Shown: positions 45,572-58,490, numbered from the stretch's first letter. The stretch: 64,000 bases of DNA from Sambucus nigra (GCA_949130495.1 OX422207.1:374625868-374689867); one strand, 5' to 3'. The notes: a model not told the origin generated them from the letters alone. Numbers and translations: made by a program.

Positions 45572-48515
45572 TGTAACACCCCGTATTTTTGTGATATTTA
45601 TTTTATGGGATTAATTAAATCAAATGCGTATTAATTGAAAATTAATCCGGATTAAAATACTAGCGAGATGCGAGTTGGTATTTGATTATATGTGCATATA
45701 TGATTATATATGAATATTGAATTATGAAATTTGTCGTGAGATTGAAATACGGCAATTTGGAAATTTTGTTGAGACGCGTGTGACAGTCGCGTCATGGTAT
45801 ATAATTATGATAATTAAAAAGTGAATTTTATTTTTATTATCCGTATGGTCGTTTTGAGTGCGCCTACGCGTCCGGAAGGGTCGAAATAGTCAGAAAACAC
45901 TAGCCGGAGGTTTGGTTTGGGTCCCGGGGCATTTTTAGGCCATACCGGCAACGTATAAGGGTAGTTTGGTAATTTTGAATTTTGAGGAATTAAAAGCTAC
46001 GAAAATTGGGAATTAATATCTGATTAGGCATTAACCCACTAAGCCCACTAATACCCAAATAGGCTACGGAGGTTATTGAAAGTTGTTCCTAAGAATTTCT
46101 AAAGCACAAACCCTAGCCACCATTAACTTTGGAGAGGAAAGCTTGTAGAAAGAGAGGAGAGGAGAAATCTGCAGAGGAGAGAGATCCATTCATCAAATTC
46201 GTCATCAAATCCAGAGTTACCATTAAGGCAAGTGGTTTAATTTCGTTTATTTCAAAGAATGCTTCTTCCATGTGTAGGAAATTATTAAAATCATGTTGTT
46301 CTTGGGAGTTAATGAAAAACCCATGTAAATTGGAAATAGAAAGTACATTTTGATGAGGAAATCGCATGTAGATTGGTGTGTAATGATTATTCTGATGATA
46401 TTACAATTAGTAGGAAACCAAAAACGGATTTAATTCAGTTCTTTGATGATTCATAAATTCTAGGGTTCATAGTTTTAAAATTGGGGAGAATTATGTTGAG
46501 ATTTGATATTTGAATGATGTTAGGATGAATTAATACCCCCAAACATGTCAATATGTGAACTAAGTATGTTTAGGGACGATTAGAGACCTTAAACAATTGA
46601 TAGATTGAGGTTTGGATGAGATTTGGGGAGTAGAGAAGTTGGAAAAACGAAAATCAGAAATCTGGGCTCGAATCTGGTCGCTCGTTAGAAGACCTGCCCA
46701 GGTCGTTCGAACGACCTCGTTCGAACGAGCTTCTAACGAGTTGACCATTGACTTCTAACGAGGGAGAAGTCCGTTCGATGAGATCGTTCGAACGAGATCT
46801 CATTAGAAAGCCCACTTCGTTCGAACGAGATCTCGTTAGAAGACTCAGTTCGTTCGAACGAAGTCTCGTTCGAACAACCTCGTTCGAACGAGTTGACAGT
46901 TTAGGCTTTTTAGCCTGTTTTGATCCCGAGTGTCCCGTAACCTTGTTTCTATGTAGAGTTAACACTTCCTTGATGATAGAGTGATATATTTGGGATGATT
47001 GGGATATAATGAGGAGTAAAACCTATAAGTGTAGTTTGAACCTAAGGGAGAATATGAAGTAGGACGTGAGTGTCTATTACGATGTGAGCTATTGACGGCC
47101 TAATTAATTATATTAACCGGGAACATATAAATGGTGTAGTATTATATGTCAGTACGAGAAGAGATATGTACCAGTATATTATGGTGATTACTAAGACGTG
47201 TGCATACTTAGTATATGTATTGATTCTATGTGTATGACATACCTACCATACTTGCTATCACGGGAGGTTTGCGTTCGCTTAGGGCCCTCTAATCCTTGTG
47301 TTGCCCGGATTTAGACTGGTTACCTCGATGAACATAGGTCAGAGAAGGACTTATTGGGATATTAATAAGTCTGCTGATCGTGGGAGCGCAGGTATGTGCG
47401 TGACCCATGTGATGTGACTGTGTTCGCCTCCATTATTTGTGATGTTGTTATCTGTGAACTATTCCTGAGAGATTCGGAATATGTGATCCTTATGTACGCG
47501 ATGTACCGGGATGGATAGCAGAGTATGTGTGCACCGCAGCTAGTCTCGGGGTGCTTGTATTGTATATTTATGACGTGAATAATATACACTTAATTAATGG
47601 GAACTTTCATGTTGTTATTGTAAACATAATTATGGTAATGTAGTGAGAAAACATAACGGGTTAACCGATAGTGAAATGTATTACATATTGAGAATCTGAG
47701 TTAAGTAAAGCCCTCTATTTATTTGATAACGCTAGAATGTATTGTGGGAATCGAGTAGTAAGGGGTAGAACTCATTACGGGTTGGTTAGATATGGATGTC
47801 TTATAGATGGGTACGGTACGTTAGGAGTGCACATGTAGTCGAGAGGTGAGAATTTCATGTGAGTGCACGTCCTAACATGTATTTTGCATTTAATGTTTTA
47901 ATGTTATTAAAACACTTCATGTTTTCAAAATGTTTTCCACTGTCGGACTCTGACCCATTTGCTTTCAAATCTATTTTTGTAAAAACCATTTTAGGTGCCC
48001 AGCCACAAGGACACCATGCATAGGATTCTCATTCAGGTGACGAGCTGTAGCTGTTTGTGGAAGTTACAGGACTTTGCTTGTAGACGCTTCATCGATCTTG
48101 ACTCGATATTCATCAGTTATCAGTTGTAGGGCATGTCGCCCATTTCTTTTAGAGACATTTCATTTATTTCAGTTATTCAGACTTTTGGCATGTAATTATT
48201 CAGGATTCAGACTTGTAGTATTATTTCCATTTGTTGGGACTGTTGTGAGGAGTTTTTCCTCGGTACTTATTATTATTAATTGTTGGTTATTCATTACTTC
48301 ATTATGGTGTATGGATTATGTTGTTCTTCCATTATTCTTTTATTGCATGTTAATCAGACTTAACTTAAAATTTGGCACTTACTTTTTAAATACTAGGTGG
48401 TTAGTAATTATTAAAATGTTTTCGACAGTGATGCTATTAACTGAACCAACTTGGCATTTTAAATTAATTTAATAAAGGAGTAGCTACCTGGTATTTAATT
48501 AGTCGGGGTGTCACA
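45572..48515 (+). mobile_element. Solo LTR, Ty3-gypsy (Tekay-like), 2.9 kb
   Basis: It begins TGTAACACCCCG and ends CGGGGTGTCACA, near-perfect inverted tips, and is flanked by the exact 5-bp duplication CCCAT (45567-45571 and 48516-48520). No internal region or second LTR is present, so it is the product of recombination between LTRs. The right third matches the relic at 5650-6611. It contains the CGTTCGAACG cluster at 46704-46890. The lineage call is from terminal form and LTR length. Confidence 0.88.
46704..46890. promoter_or_regulatory. CGTTCGAACG palindrome cluster in the solo LTR
   Basis: Six exact copies of CGTTCGAACG (46704, 46718, 46785, 46818, 46851, 46881) and one with a single mismatch (46867) lie within 187 bp. 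Several extend to 14-16-bp perfect palindromes such as GGTCGTTCGAACGACC. Step sizes are 14, 67, 33, 33, 16 and 14 bp. Half-sites (CTCGTTAGAAG, TCTAACGAG) occur between them. Confidence 0.6.
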
Positions 48516-48520
48516 CCCAT

Positions 48521-50120
48521 TTTGATGTATCTCTCATAAAGACTCGCGTTCTAAACAAACTTCTCCGTTCTATCTCTCTTTCTCTCCATCCCCTCTCACT
48601 TGATCCACATCTCATCTTCATTGCCGACGCGTTACTTCCGCCACCCAATAACCACCATTAAAGGTAGTATTTGTTAATTAAGATTGGGATTTTTTAAATC
48701 TAACAATTATTTATTTTTATAATGCATGTGTCTCACATGCTCTGTTTTATTTTTTGCATGTTCTAACGTAGAGAGAAAACGTCGTTGCCGAAAATCCAAC
48801 CTCACTGTTCCACAAACCACAAGGATCCGCTACCGTTGGGCATAAAACCTGTAACAACCAGTTATTTCCCACATTTCTTATCTTTGTGTAAACAGTACAT
48901 ATGGCGATAATAAGTGTAAACCGTAGATATCGAGATAAGAAATGTACGGTTTCTCATTACCAAATACTTTCATAATTTTCTATACGCTGTTTTGTGTTTC
49001 TATACGCTGTTTGTATCGAGTGTTTTGTGTTTCCAACAGTTCATTCCATACGCTGAAAACTGGACTAGGTAATGAGAAACACACGGTTTAGCACGTGGAA
49101 CATGGGTGTTGTTTTGGGTTTCAAAAATCTTTTGTGATTTTTGGGTATTGGGTATGAGTTCTGTTTTTATATAGGCTGCAAATTTTAGGGTATTGTTCAG
49201 ATCTTAAGGAATTAAAGAAATGGGTTAGATAGAGATAAGAAATGTGGGAATTTTGGTCTTTCCATGTAGTGTTTACATTTTTCTTCTTTTTCTGAGTTTA
49301 TTTTCTCTTCTATTGCAGCAGGTGTTTAAGACACATACTCTGTTTTCTCGAGATGGGGTTTTAACATTTCTCTACTTTTTTTTAAATTTTTTATTTTGCA
49401 AACAGAAAACACTCGCCATATATGGGGGTTCAACTTATTGGGTTCCCGAGGTCTCTATTCTCTTTGAGATATGAAAATATGAATGTTGCTCTGTATGTTT
49501 CTGTTTTGATTTATTTATTTTTTCAATGTTTTGTTTTTTTTTATTTTGTTTTCAATTATTCAACAAATTCTTTTTTTAGGTGTTGATTATAGCGGTGGTA
49601 TAAAAGTTCCTGATGCTGCTTTTGCTATTAGTTTATGCATTAGTACCATATTTTTAAAGGTGAGGTGATGTACAGTACTTATGTAAAATTAGTCAATATT
49701 GCTTTTAGTTTCTCTAATGATCCGTGCATTGTGTTTTAATGCATCTCCTCCACTACACGTTTTAGTTTATGATTTAGTGCCATATTTTTTTTATTATTTT
49801 TTAACGCATGGGATTTTTTTAATTCTTCCCATTTTTTAATGTATCTGTTTGTCAATGCTCATGACACCGGTAAAATTGGCATTTTCCCAATTTGTGTATA
49901 TAATGGGTTTGTATATGTTACAATGCTTCGGTACGAGCAAAATTGTGAAAGTACATTAGCTACAATGTTATATTATTTTGGTACTTAAATTATGAAAGTA
50001 GGGGTTTAAAAAATTTAGGTTCATATAGGTTTAAAATTATTTATATATTATATGCTTAGTTTATGTATATATCGCGACACGACTTTTTTTTTCATTAAAA
50101 ACCGAATATGAACACAATCT
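48521..50120 (+). other. Possible 5' end of a plus-strand transcription unit
   Basis: Before the two insertions to the left, CCTCTAAATCTCACCCACCC joined directly to TTTTGATGTATCTC. This gave a CT-rich leader-like stretch to about 48664 that ends AAAG|GTAGTA, a possible splice donor. Further right, 49578-49660 lies between a T-rich acceptor and AAAG|GTGAGG and is open in one frame (V-D-Y-S-G-G-I-K-V-P-D-A-A-F). I do not recognise the protein, and no complete gene follows. Confidence 0.25.
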
Positions 50121-50965
50121 GATTACATCTTCTTGATACAATACCTCTACGGCGGAGCACAAGGCTCTATAAAAAAGGATTCTCTTTTATTTCAATTCAT
50201 TTCACATCGGAAAAGAGTACAAAATCAATTACATCTACTCTGTGCAACAACCAATCTATTTTTTCTCACACAACATGCAACCCCAGCCTTGGCCTTACCA
50301 CAACACCCAACCTCAATCTATTTGAAAAGTCTGCTATTATGATTCAATGTACCTACCTACAGTTTGAAAAGTTTTCCATTATGCATAGGTGCATGATGGG
50401 TCAATTAAACAACTTTAAAAAACCATAGTTTGAAAATTTGAACCAGATGCCCACGTCTGACATTATGATTCACTTCACTTCTATAATATAACACTATAAG
50501 ATAGTGCTATCTGTTAATAACTAGCATTTGAATCTTTATGCCACAAGTAGGAATACACTTAAATAATTTTTTTTAAATTACTCTATCTTTTCGATTTATT
50601 CTATTTTTTAAATTATTCTATTATTCGATACACGCCTAAATTACTCTATTTTTCAAATCGGATGAATACATATCTCGGTATATGTTTATGAATAATATAA
50701 AGGTTTATAGTAATATGTACATTGTTGTTATAATTTTGACGAGAATACATGATACGAAGATGTATGCATTTATGTACATAAACACGATATAAACATGTAT
50801 GGAAAAAATCTTACAATTTTTTCTATTTTTTTAAACTAATAGGTTCATACAATAGGTTATTTCAAAAAATTGTTTGTTTGTTGTGAAATAAATGACGTAT
50901 GATCCAATCAACGATGTACACTTTCAAAATTTTGGGTCTTGCCTTTAGGCACGGGCATACCCTAG
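50121..50965 (+). mobile_element. Helitron-like 3' terminus (element extent unknown)
   Basis: The sequence GGGTCTTGCCTTTAGGCACG followed by GGCATACCCTAG|T resembles plant Helitron 3' ends. It has a short hairpin (TGCC...GGCA) and then CTAG followed by a host T. The 5' end (TC...) was not located, so the start given is only nominal. Confidence 0.4.
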
Positions 50966-52040
50966 TATATATCTAATATGGCTTCTCTAATAAATTCTCT
51001 CTAATAGATTCATACCCAGAGCCGTAGCCTATCATAATGAAAACTAATCGGTCACTTCTCTTGGTTTCCCCTCCAATTTTTGACATATTGATTTAATTGT
51101 ACATCCCATTTAATATAGCCCTTTCATATATGTCACTTATTTTATTTCTCTGTTTTAATGCCTACATCAAGATGGTTCATGTTCCTCTCCCTATCCCATA
51201 ATTCATTTCCCTTCAGACTTCCCATATCCCCTATTAACACGACCTTCCATCCAGCAATCATAATTTCGACTACCATTTCCTCCCTCTTAATTAATCCTCA
51301 TATCTACAAACCTCCCTATCCCACTATGAATTCGAAATACCCTAAATCCCATTGAAATTTCACCTTTTTCCAACATCCCCCCATCGAGTAGATATATATG
51401 AATTTGGGTTACTATATAAACGAGATGTCTACCAAGTGATATGCCAAGTATAGCCCCCGGATATGGATCACCTCGGCCAGAGCCGACCTGCACCAATCAG
51501 TCCCTAAGGATAAAATGTGCCTCGATCGAGGAAACTCGGCCTTACGACCTTTTAGAGACGACCTCGTCCTCCACAATTATCAACACGCATCATATCTTTA
51601 ATCTTGCGAGCTACGGACCCTCATCCTCGCTTTGCTACAGGACGATGATGACATGAATAGATTTCCCAGCATTCCAGGTGCCATTCTACTACTGGATTCA
51701 GTTCAAAGACTCGACCTCGGTCTAGACTAGACAACCAAAAATGGACAGATGGCAGAGTGCGTGGATCGAGAAATGTGTGAGAGTTTACGCATGGGTTGCA
51801 GATCCCACGTGTATCAAAATCGTTATAACAACATCTCCCTCACATGTGAGGGAATATTTGATCATAATGACCTACATGTGACAGAGACAATAGGCTCCTC
51901 ATGAATTCATATGAGAAATATTATCGTAAATAAGTTGTCCCAAATCTGAATCCACATGCGTATATATGTGTTCTACATGTGTATGCATGTGTGTTTACAC
52001 GTAATTGGAAAATGTTGTATACTTTTATTTTTAATTTTAT
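50966..52040. other. Unassigned DNA with a GC-richer block
   Basis: 51420-51730 is noticeably richer in G and C than its neighbours (CCTCGGCCAGAGCCGACCTG near 51470) and may be a fragment of a retroelement. No domain or terminal repeat was recognised. Confidence 0.3.
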
Positions 52041-52067
52041 AACAGCCCGTGCATCACGCGGGACTAA
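52041..52067 (+). repeat. Helitron-like hairpin terminus
   Basis: CAGCCCGTGCATCACGCGGG followed by ACTAA has the GC-rich hairpin plus CTRR form of a Helitron 3' end. The partner 5' end was not found, and the A after CTAA is not the usual flanking T. Confidence 0.35.
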
Positions 52068-52572
52068 AATCAAATATCTATTAAAAAAATGGCATCCCTA
52101 ATTGTAAGTCTTACACGTAGTTACAAAATAGAACTCCAATTAATACAAACTTCATTTCCTCCATTTACCTCCCATCATGGTTTTAAAATGAAAATACCAA
52201 TTAAGAGGAATTTCATTTCACATGCTCCTCCATCTCCCTCAAAATGCAACTTCTCTTCACCTCCCACCAATTAATTAGTTTGATGTTTCTCGATCCCTAA
52301 CTCGCTCTCATTCTCCCAATCTCCACAGTCCATTATTATCAACCTTTACAATTCTTATATAAAGATTCATCGCCCCCACCATTTATTTCAAAACCCTCTT
52401 TGTCTCTCTCTGTATTCTTCTCCTTGAAACCAAAAGGTTTTTTTCTCCCCATCTTTCTCTTTTTTATACACAACTTTCCAACAACCTATCTTAAACAAGA
52501 AGGTTTAATTCTTTGTTTCTATTTCTCTCTCTCCTTCTTTTAAAAATTTTCATATTTAAATTTGTGTTGAAA

Positions 52573-52776
52573 ATGTCCTCTGTAATCCTCTTGATCTCTG
52601 CAATGGTAGGTCACAAACTGTATCAGACGCTCTTGCAAAAGGTGCACGGTAGGCATCTGGTTTTCCCAATTGATTGTTGCTTTGATTTTTACTTTTTTCT
52701 ATATCTGTGTTGTTTATTCAGAGTTGACTCTACCATGGGTGATTTAGTTCTAAGATTTCTGGATATTTACATTTAG
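52573..52776 (+). CDS. Gene-start-like fragment, unrecognised (copy 1)
   Basis: A TATA-like box and CT-rich leader precede ATG at 52573, which opens M-S-S-V-I-L-L-I-S-A-M-V-G-H-K-L and runs to a stop at 52776. Possible donors (ATG|GTAGGT and AAAAG|GTGCAC) suggest the true exon is shorter. Downstream blocks also look exon-like. One near 53480-53534 encodes Y-V-G-Y-A-F-S-A-F-L-F-M-W-L, a membrane-segment-like stretch. Another near 53810-53952 is open in one frame. The same features are kept in copy 2 with a few residue changes. I recognise no protein family. It may be a gene piece captured by the surrounding mobile element. Confidence 0.3.
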   Translation: MSSVILLISAMVGHKLYQTLLQKVHGRHLVFPIDCCFDFYFFLYLCCLFRVDSTMGDLVLRFLDIYI

Positions 52777-54062
52777 ATAAAGTAGTTGATTGTGCACACA
52801 TGTGATACATAGTAAGAAGAAAAATTAAAAAAACTTTTCTTACAAAAATGTGTAATACTTCCATTTAAAAACTAATTATTAGTTAAAGTAAGAATGTGCT
52901 GAAAAATATAAAACTCAATGATATAACTATTAGCAAAAAAAAAAAAAAATCATTATCCAAATAAAAAAAATACTTTCGTAACTACCAAATCATCACATAT
53001 AGCAGAACAAGATAAAATAAGTCACGGAAAGCAAACTCAAAACGGTTGAGAGTTTAGCACATGCTCTATCTTAAAAGTCCCATCTTAATATTAAAAAAAA
53101 TTAATTATATCACACAAATTGAGGATTCACCATAAACTGAGTGGGCCATGTTCCCTGACTTTTTCAAAACTCTAGTCAAGTACATAAAAAAAATAGAGGT
53201 GAAAGGGTGATTTAGGCATCTAAGGTTTTCCATTTTCTTGCTTTTATCAAACATCCGCGATTCACTTGATAATTTTTAAATTATGTTTTTGGATGTCATT
53301 TTTGAGTTGTGATGATCGGTAAACATGGTTTTTATTTTTTTAGTTTTTTTCTTAGTTTGCAAGGGTATTCTATCGCTATGTGTGTTTGTGTTAATTTTTT
53401 GTATTCTTTTTGTAGGTGTTGTAAACAACTTTCTTAGATCATTTTATTGTTAATAATTGTCTTTTGCAACTCTGTTAGTACGTGGGATATGCATTCTCAG
53501 CATTTCTCTTCATGTGGTTGATGCGATACAGTATAACAACATACAACTTGGGATAAGACTCCATATAAGATAAAAAGGGAAAACTACTAGGGCCTAATTG
53601 TCCAACTATTAAGGTATTCCCCCCCCCCCCCCCCCCAACCCATTGTGATGACATTTTCATTCCTTTTTACACCAATATTTTGTTGTTTACAATCTTCTTT
53701 CAATTATATATTAAAAAAACAAAAGAATAATTAAGTATTAAATTTGGGTTATTGTTTCAGTTTTTTATTTTTGAATATTCCATATAAGATGTTTTTTTAT
53801 TGCAATTTGTTTCAAGTCTTTTGATAGTGTTATTAAACATGTTCGTAGAAGATATTGTAGGCATGCTTCGAAAGCTTTATCAAATAGGGAAAGTATTGGA
53901 GCAAATGTATATATTACCAACTTCTACAAAATACATAGCAATTTCACCATGTAAGGCTACGATAATTGAGTTGAAGTCGTATGTTAATCTATTTTCCACA
54001 TGTTTTAGAGTTTTTATTGATTTCATATTTTTACACATCTGTCATTAATTACATTCTTGATT

Positions 54063-55126
54063 GAGTAAACTACCCCAAAGGTCCTTTACCTTTTCACTTA
54101 TTTCAATTTCGTTCTTATCCTTTTTTTTTCAATTTCCTCATCAACCTTTCATTTTGTCTCAATTTCATCCGTGTCCTTTTTTTGTTCCAATTTTGTCCTC
54201 AGCCTTTCATTTTGTATCAATTTAGTCCATCTCTTAACTATTTTGGATATAATTGACTATTTTACCCATCTTTATTGAAAAATAATAAAATGGATGTTAT
54301 AAAATTTTAAAAAAAAACTATTTTATTATTATTTTGGGATAAAAAATAGTTTTTTATCCGAGAATAATAATAAAAAAATAGTTTTTATTTTTATTTTATC
54401 CCAGCTATTTTTAATTTTTTTTAAATAATAATTTAATAGTCAACATAGTTTTTTTATTTATAAAAAACTCTTTTTTTTTAATTTTAATTAAAATTATTTA
54501 ATTTGATGTCTTAGATTTATGAATGATTGGTGTCACTGGCGCGGATCCACATCACGGGAAAAAAATTATTTGTCAATTATGATACATAAATGGGAGGAAA
54601 TTGATGTAAAAAATTCGTGATTGTTAGTTCGCTGGATCAGACCCATATTCATTCAATGATGTGGGTCTGCGTTAGCGACACTAATGAATCGTGAATCTAA
54701 GACATTAAATTAAATATTTTAATTAAAATTAAAAAAAGAGTTTTTCATAAATAAAAAACTATGTTGACTATTAAAATTATTATTTTATTTTTTTAAATAA
54801 AAAATAATTGGGATAAAATAAAAATAAAAACAAAACCTATTTTTTACTATTATTCTCAGATAAAAAGCATTTTTTTATCCACAAGTAATAATAAAATAGT
54901 TTATTTTTAAAATTTTATAACATCCATTTTATTATTTTTCAATAAAGAGGGTAAAATAGTCAATGGTATCCAAAATAGTTAGAGAGAGACTAAATTGAGA
55001 TAAAATGAAAGGTTGAGGATGAAATTGAAACAAAAAAAAGGATAGGGATGAAATTAAAACTAAAAAAAGAACAGTGATGAAATTGAAATAAGTGGAAAGG
55101 TAAGGGACCTGTGGGATAGTTTATTC
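54063..55126. mobile_element. Foldback MULE-type element, copy 1
   Basis: Nearly the whole element is an inverted repeat with arms of about 500 bp (GAGTAAACTACCCCAAAGGT at the left, its imperfect complement at the right). It is flanked by the exact 9-bp duplication TTCTTGATT (54054-54062 and 55127-55135), as expected for Mutator-superfamily elements. The arms contain repeats of 'AATTTCATCC' and 'TTTTATCC' type. No coding sequence. Confidence 0.88.
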
Positions 55127-55162
55127 TTCTTGATTATTGGCAAACTACATATAATAATTTTA

Positions 55163-55196
55163 AAAGGGCTTAGCATCGCGCGGTGCTAATACCTAG
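55163..55196 (+). repeat. Helitron-like 3' terminus in copy 1
   Basis: AGCATCGCGCGGTGCT, self-complementary with one G.T wobble, is followed by AATACCTAG|T. This is the typical Helitron 3' hairpin plus CTAG before a host T. The duplication continues past this point. Confidence 0.6.
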
Positions 55197-55341
55197 TGTT
55201 CCAAAATTCTAACTGCATAACGCAGTTAAAACAAGGAGTTTGTCTATAGAAATGTGTTTTAATTTTCAATCATGTGTGGATATAAAATTATTTAAATCAG
55301 TTATATGAAAGTACAATTTTCCCGGACATGGTGTAAAATTT

Positions 55342-58300
55342 ATCCTTACATGACTTTGACTATATTGTTCAAGTTCCTAATAATTATTTTATTTTTTTAA
55401 CTAATTTTCAAGTAATTGTTACTACTTTTATTGACTTGATTAATAATGTGAAAAGATTTTTAACTTGATTAATGTTGTTAAAGATCATATTTTGTCCAAC
55501 TCATGAATTAAAATGATCAAAATACCCTCAAAATATCTTTTATTTAGCAATTACCTCTTTTAAAAAAAAAATATTAAATCTTTAAAAATCCATAAATTAA
55601 AATTTACAAATTCAAAAATCACAAAATTTATGTATTTGGAATAAACTCATCAAAATCTATCAAACAAGACCTATATTCAATGTTTTTTGACGAAAAAATG
55701 AAAAGGATGAGTTATTTGTCTCTGTAAAAACTCTATTTTTTCGGCGAAACACCTTCTTTTACGGCTCTAACGACGATGCCCCTGGAGCGGATTAGAAAAA
55801 ATAAAGAAATAGAGAAGAGAAAATGAGAAACGAGGAGAGTAAGAGAGAAAGACTCCGGTGAGTCTAGGCATGGATGTCCGATAAACTACTCCAGCGAGTC
55901 TCCGGTGGGGGTGGGTGGGGACTTTGGTGGAGCTGATGCTAGATAGACAGAGAGTGGTATGTGCATGTTTATTTTTAAAGAGAGAGTAAGTGGGTTTAAA
56001 ATGAGTGAGGGGTACAATTGTTTAAATATATGTGCTCCATTATAAAAAAAGACTTGGTGTATTAAAGAAAATTCAATAAAATTTTATGCATCTTTGACCT
56101 AGTAAATGGGACTAGCCCGTAATAATGTCCTAATTTTATTATATGATCATTTTGAAATTAGTATTTTTTACTAGTTTAATTAAACTATGTAACTTTTTCA
56201 TTAGGAGTTTGTTAGATTTAATAGTAATGTGTCTTGACCTTTAAAAAATATAATACAAAAAAGGAAAAAAATAAAGAAAAAAAATGAAAAGTAAACAGTA
56301 AAAACTCTCACCGCCCTTAGTCAGTCTCCCGCGACCATCCACCACCATCCCGTAAGCATCTCCAATTTGAATCCCCAAAGGAAAACATATGGTTTTAAGA
56401 TTTGAAATGAAAACTACATGATTTGAAAAGAAAAGAAAGAAAATCGAGTTTGTTTATGTATAATTTGAAATGAAAACTACATGATTTGAAAAGAAAAGAA
56501 AAGAAAAGTGAGTTTGTTTATGTATATACCTGTGTGGTTTTCAAATGTGAAACAAAACCAAATGAATTCAAATAGTAGAGGTATTCAGATCTACAACGAA
56601 AATGAAATGGTAATAGATATGATTTTCAATTGTGTAGCTATGGGGAGTGACCGCGAACAAGAGGGAAAGAGGGGGTTGGTGTTGGGATGATGTTGCAACG
56701 ATGGTGACAAAGGGTTGCGATAGGAGGTGGCAACTCGTGGTTGTGGTTGGTGAAAGTTTTTTTTTTCTTTTTTCACTATTTTGAAGTTTTATTATTTATT
56801 TTATGTTTTTCTCTTATTTTTAACATTTTATAAGTAAAATAAATTATGATTTTTATGCATTGTACGATGTTGGGCATAAATTTTAAGTTTCATTACCACC
56901 CTCGTTGCAAAATCGCTAAAAAAATTTGAATGTGTTTCGTTGAAATTATGGGGAAAAAACTTTTTGGGCAAATAATTTTATGTGGAAAATGTTTTTAAGC
57001 TAAAATATTGTTTTTGTGTCCGTGATTGTTAAGATTGAAAGATGTGGTTATAATAAAAAATATGATATATATTTTAGGGGGTCCAATCCTATAATAATTC
57101 TAAATACCAAATAATCCCAAAAATATGAGTGCAATAGTGAGAACAAAAAAATAAATGTGGTTCAGCAAGTCGGCATGCATAGGTACGCGAGGATGGGAAA
57201 AATGTAAGATTTTATTATACCAGGGAAAGGATGACTTGGAATGTGAGAAAATGCTAGTTGAGAGTTTGATCCGTAGGTACAAAATTGTGTTATATCCCCC
57301 CCTTCCATATTGGGATTCTTCTATTTATAAATACAAGAGTCATAATTATACTAACTGATAACTGGCGCTTTCTTGACGTGATTGACCTCAATTATCTTCC
57401 TTATATCGGACGTTGTTGAAATATAGTAGGATTGTATCCGGTCACATTATCTTCATCGTTGATATACTAGTCACACTCTGGTCCATGATCTTTAGGCGAC
57501 TAATACTTTCAATGATGTGGAGTTCTTTAATTTTCACATATACTTCATGTGGACAACTCGACTCATACTCCCTTCAATTGTCCCCGTAATTGGGATAATT
57601 GGTCTTTAGGCATAGTCGGCCTAATTCTGCATTAGTGTGTTGTTGTCTACATGTGACGTGTATTTTCCATCTAAAGGCTCATAAACGACCATGTATCCCA
57701 TTTATTCTTAGTGGGAACGTAATTATGAGCCTACTCGCATGTAACCGTTATATCTAAGGTTACGTGCATCATTATTTGGGTTGCCCAAGTAATCATTGAA
57801 TGTAAAGTACGTGACCTGAGGGTGTGTCCTTTTGGCTCTCTTTCTAAGTCATCCATCACTTTATGTGCCTTTTAGTGATAAGAGTTATAAGGGGGGTAAA
57901 AAAATGACTCTTTACTCTAATCCAAAGGTAAGAAACATTTTCCATTAATTTCTCTCTCTACCATTTGAGTTATAGAGGGAAAAATATTGTAAAAACTCTA
58001 AAATTTTCAAACTCCTAAATTTTCATTTCGATAGTAAGCTATGTCAAGACATTTGATAATGTACGAAGTGACCTCAAAGAATAACTTTGAGTCCTTTCAT
58101 ACTAGGGATAATATACATGCATCAACCAAGATAAGAACATCACCTATTGAGGAGGATATTTAAGACCTCCCTAATGGTGAGGTTGTTTTCATAGCAGTAA
58201 CCAATACTTGGGTTGTACGACCATTTTTATATAGGTTTTTGTGGATCTCGGGTGAAAACATACAATTATGTTAAACTAATGCAATCATTAACATGAATCA

Positions 58301-58490
58301 TCTTTACTTAGCTAAGCTATGTAAAAACAAGTTTAGATTTTTTAGTGATAAAATTTCTTGTGTTTCATGGCATTCCATGACCTAAGTATTGTTGCTCCAT
58401 CTAATTCCTATAAGTGATATGAATCGATCCCTCCTTTCAAGATAACTCTATACGAATACTGCCAATTTGGTGCCAGATTTATGTTTGAAG
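55342..58490. other. AT-rich intergenic DNA, mostly unassigned
   Basis: Contains a tandem pair at 56400-56524 and only short frames without domains. 57360-58450 is more balanced in composition and could be LTR or leader DNA of an unknown element. Just left of the hAT relic is TTTGGTGCCAGATTT, faintly like a primer-binding site, but no LTR pair supports it. Confidence 0.3.
56400..56524. repeat. Two-copy tandem repeat, about 62 bp unit
   Basis: The unit starts ATTTGAAATGAAAACTACAT and ends GAGTTTGTTTATGTAT. It is present at 56400-56460 and 56461-56524, with extra AAGAAA units in the second copy. Confidence 0.85.

Larger units (their letters stand above)
52332..55341 (+). repeat. Large direct duplication, copy 1
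   Basis: From TTATTATCAACC this segment is colinear with 61012-64000, with few substitutions and small indels. The match continues to the last base of the window, so the true right border is not visible. It carries, in order, a TATA-box-like TATATAAAG (about 52357), a CT-rich leader, an ATG at 52573, a C-run (about 53610-53633), a foldback MULE and a Helitron-like terminus at 55196. Confidence 0.93.

Noticed and set aside
46704..46890. TTCGAA clusters as heat-shock elements
   Set aside because: Heat-shock elements need TTC and GAA separated by two bases; here they are directly adjacent.
45572..48515. Frames inside the solo LTR (46113-46367, 46654-46984, 48074-48472)
   Set aside because: They fall within LTR sequence, several overlap on opposite strands, and one just reads the TTCGAA repeats as Arg/Ser-rich protein.
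53590..53640. Long C-run as a structural motif (i-motif/G4)
   Set aside because: Copy 2 of the duplication has only six C here, so the length is probably slippage or sequencing error.
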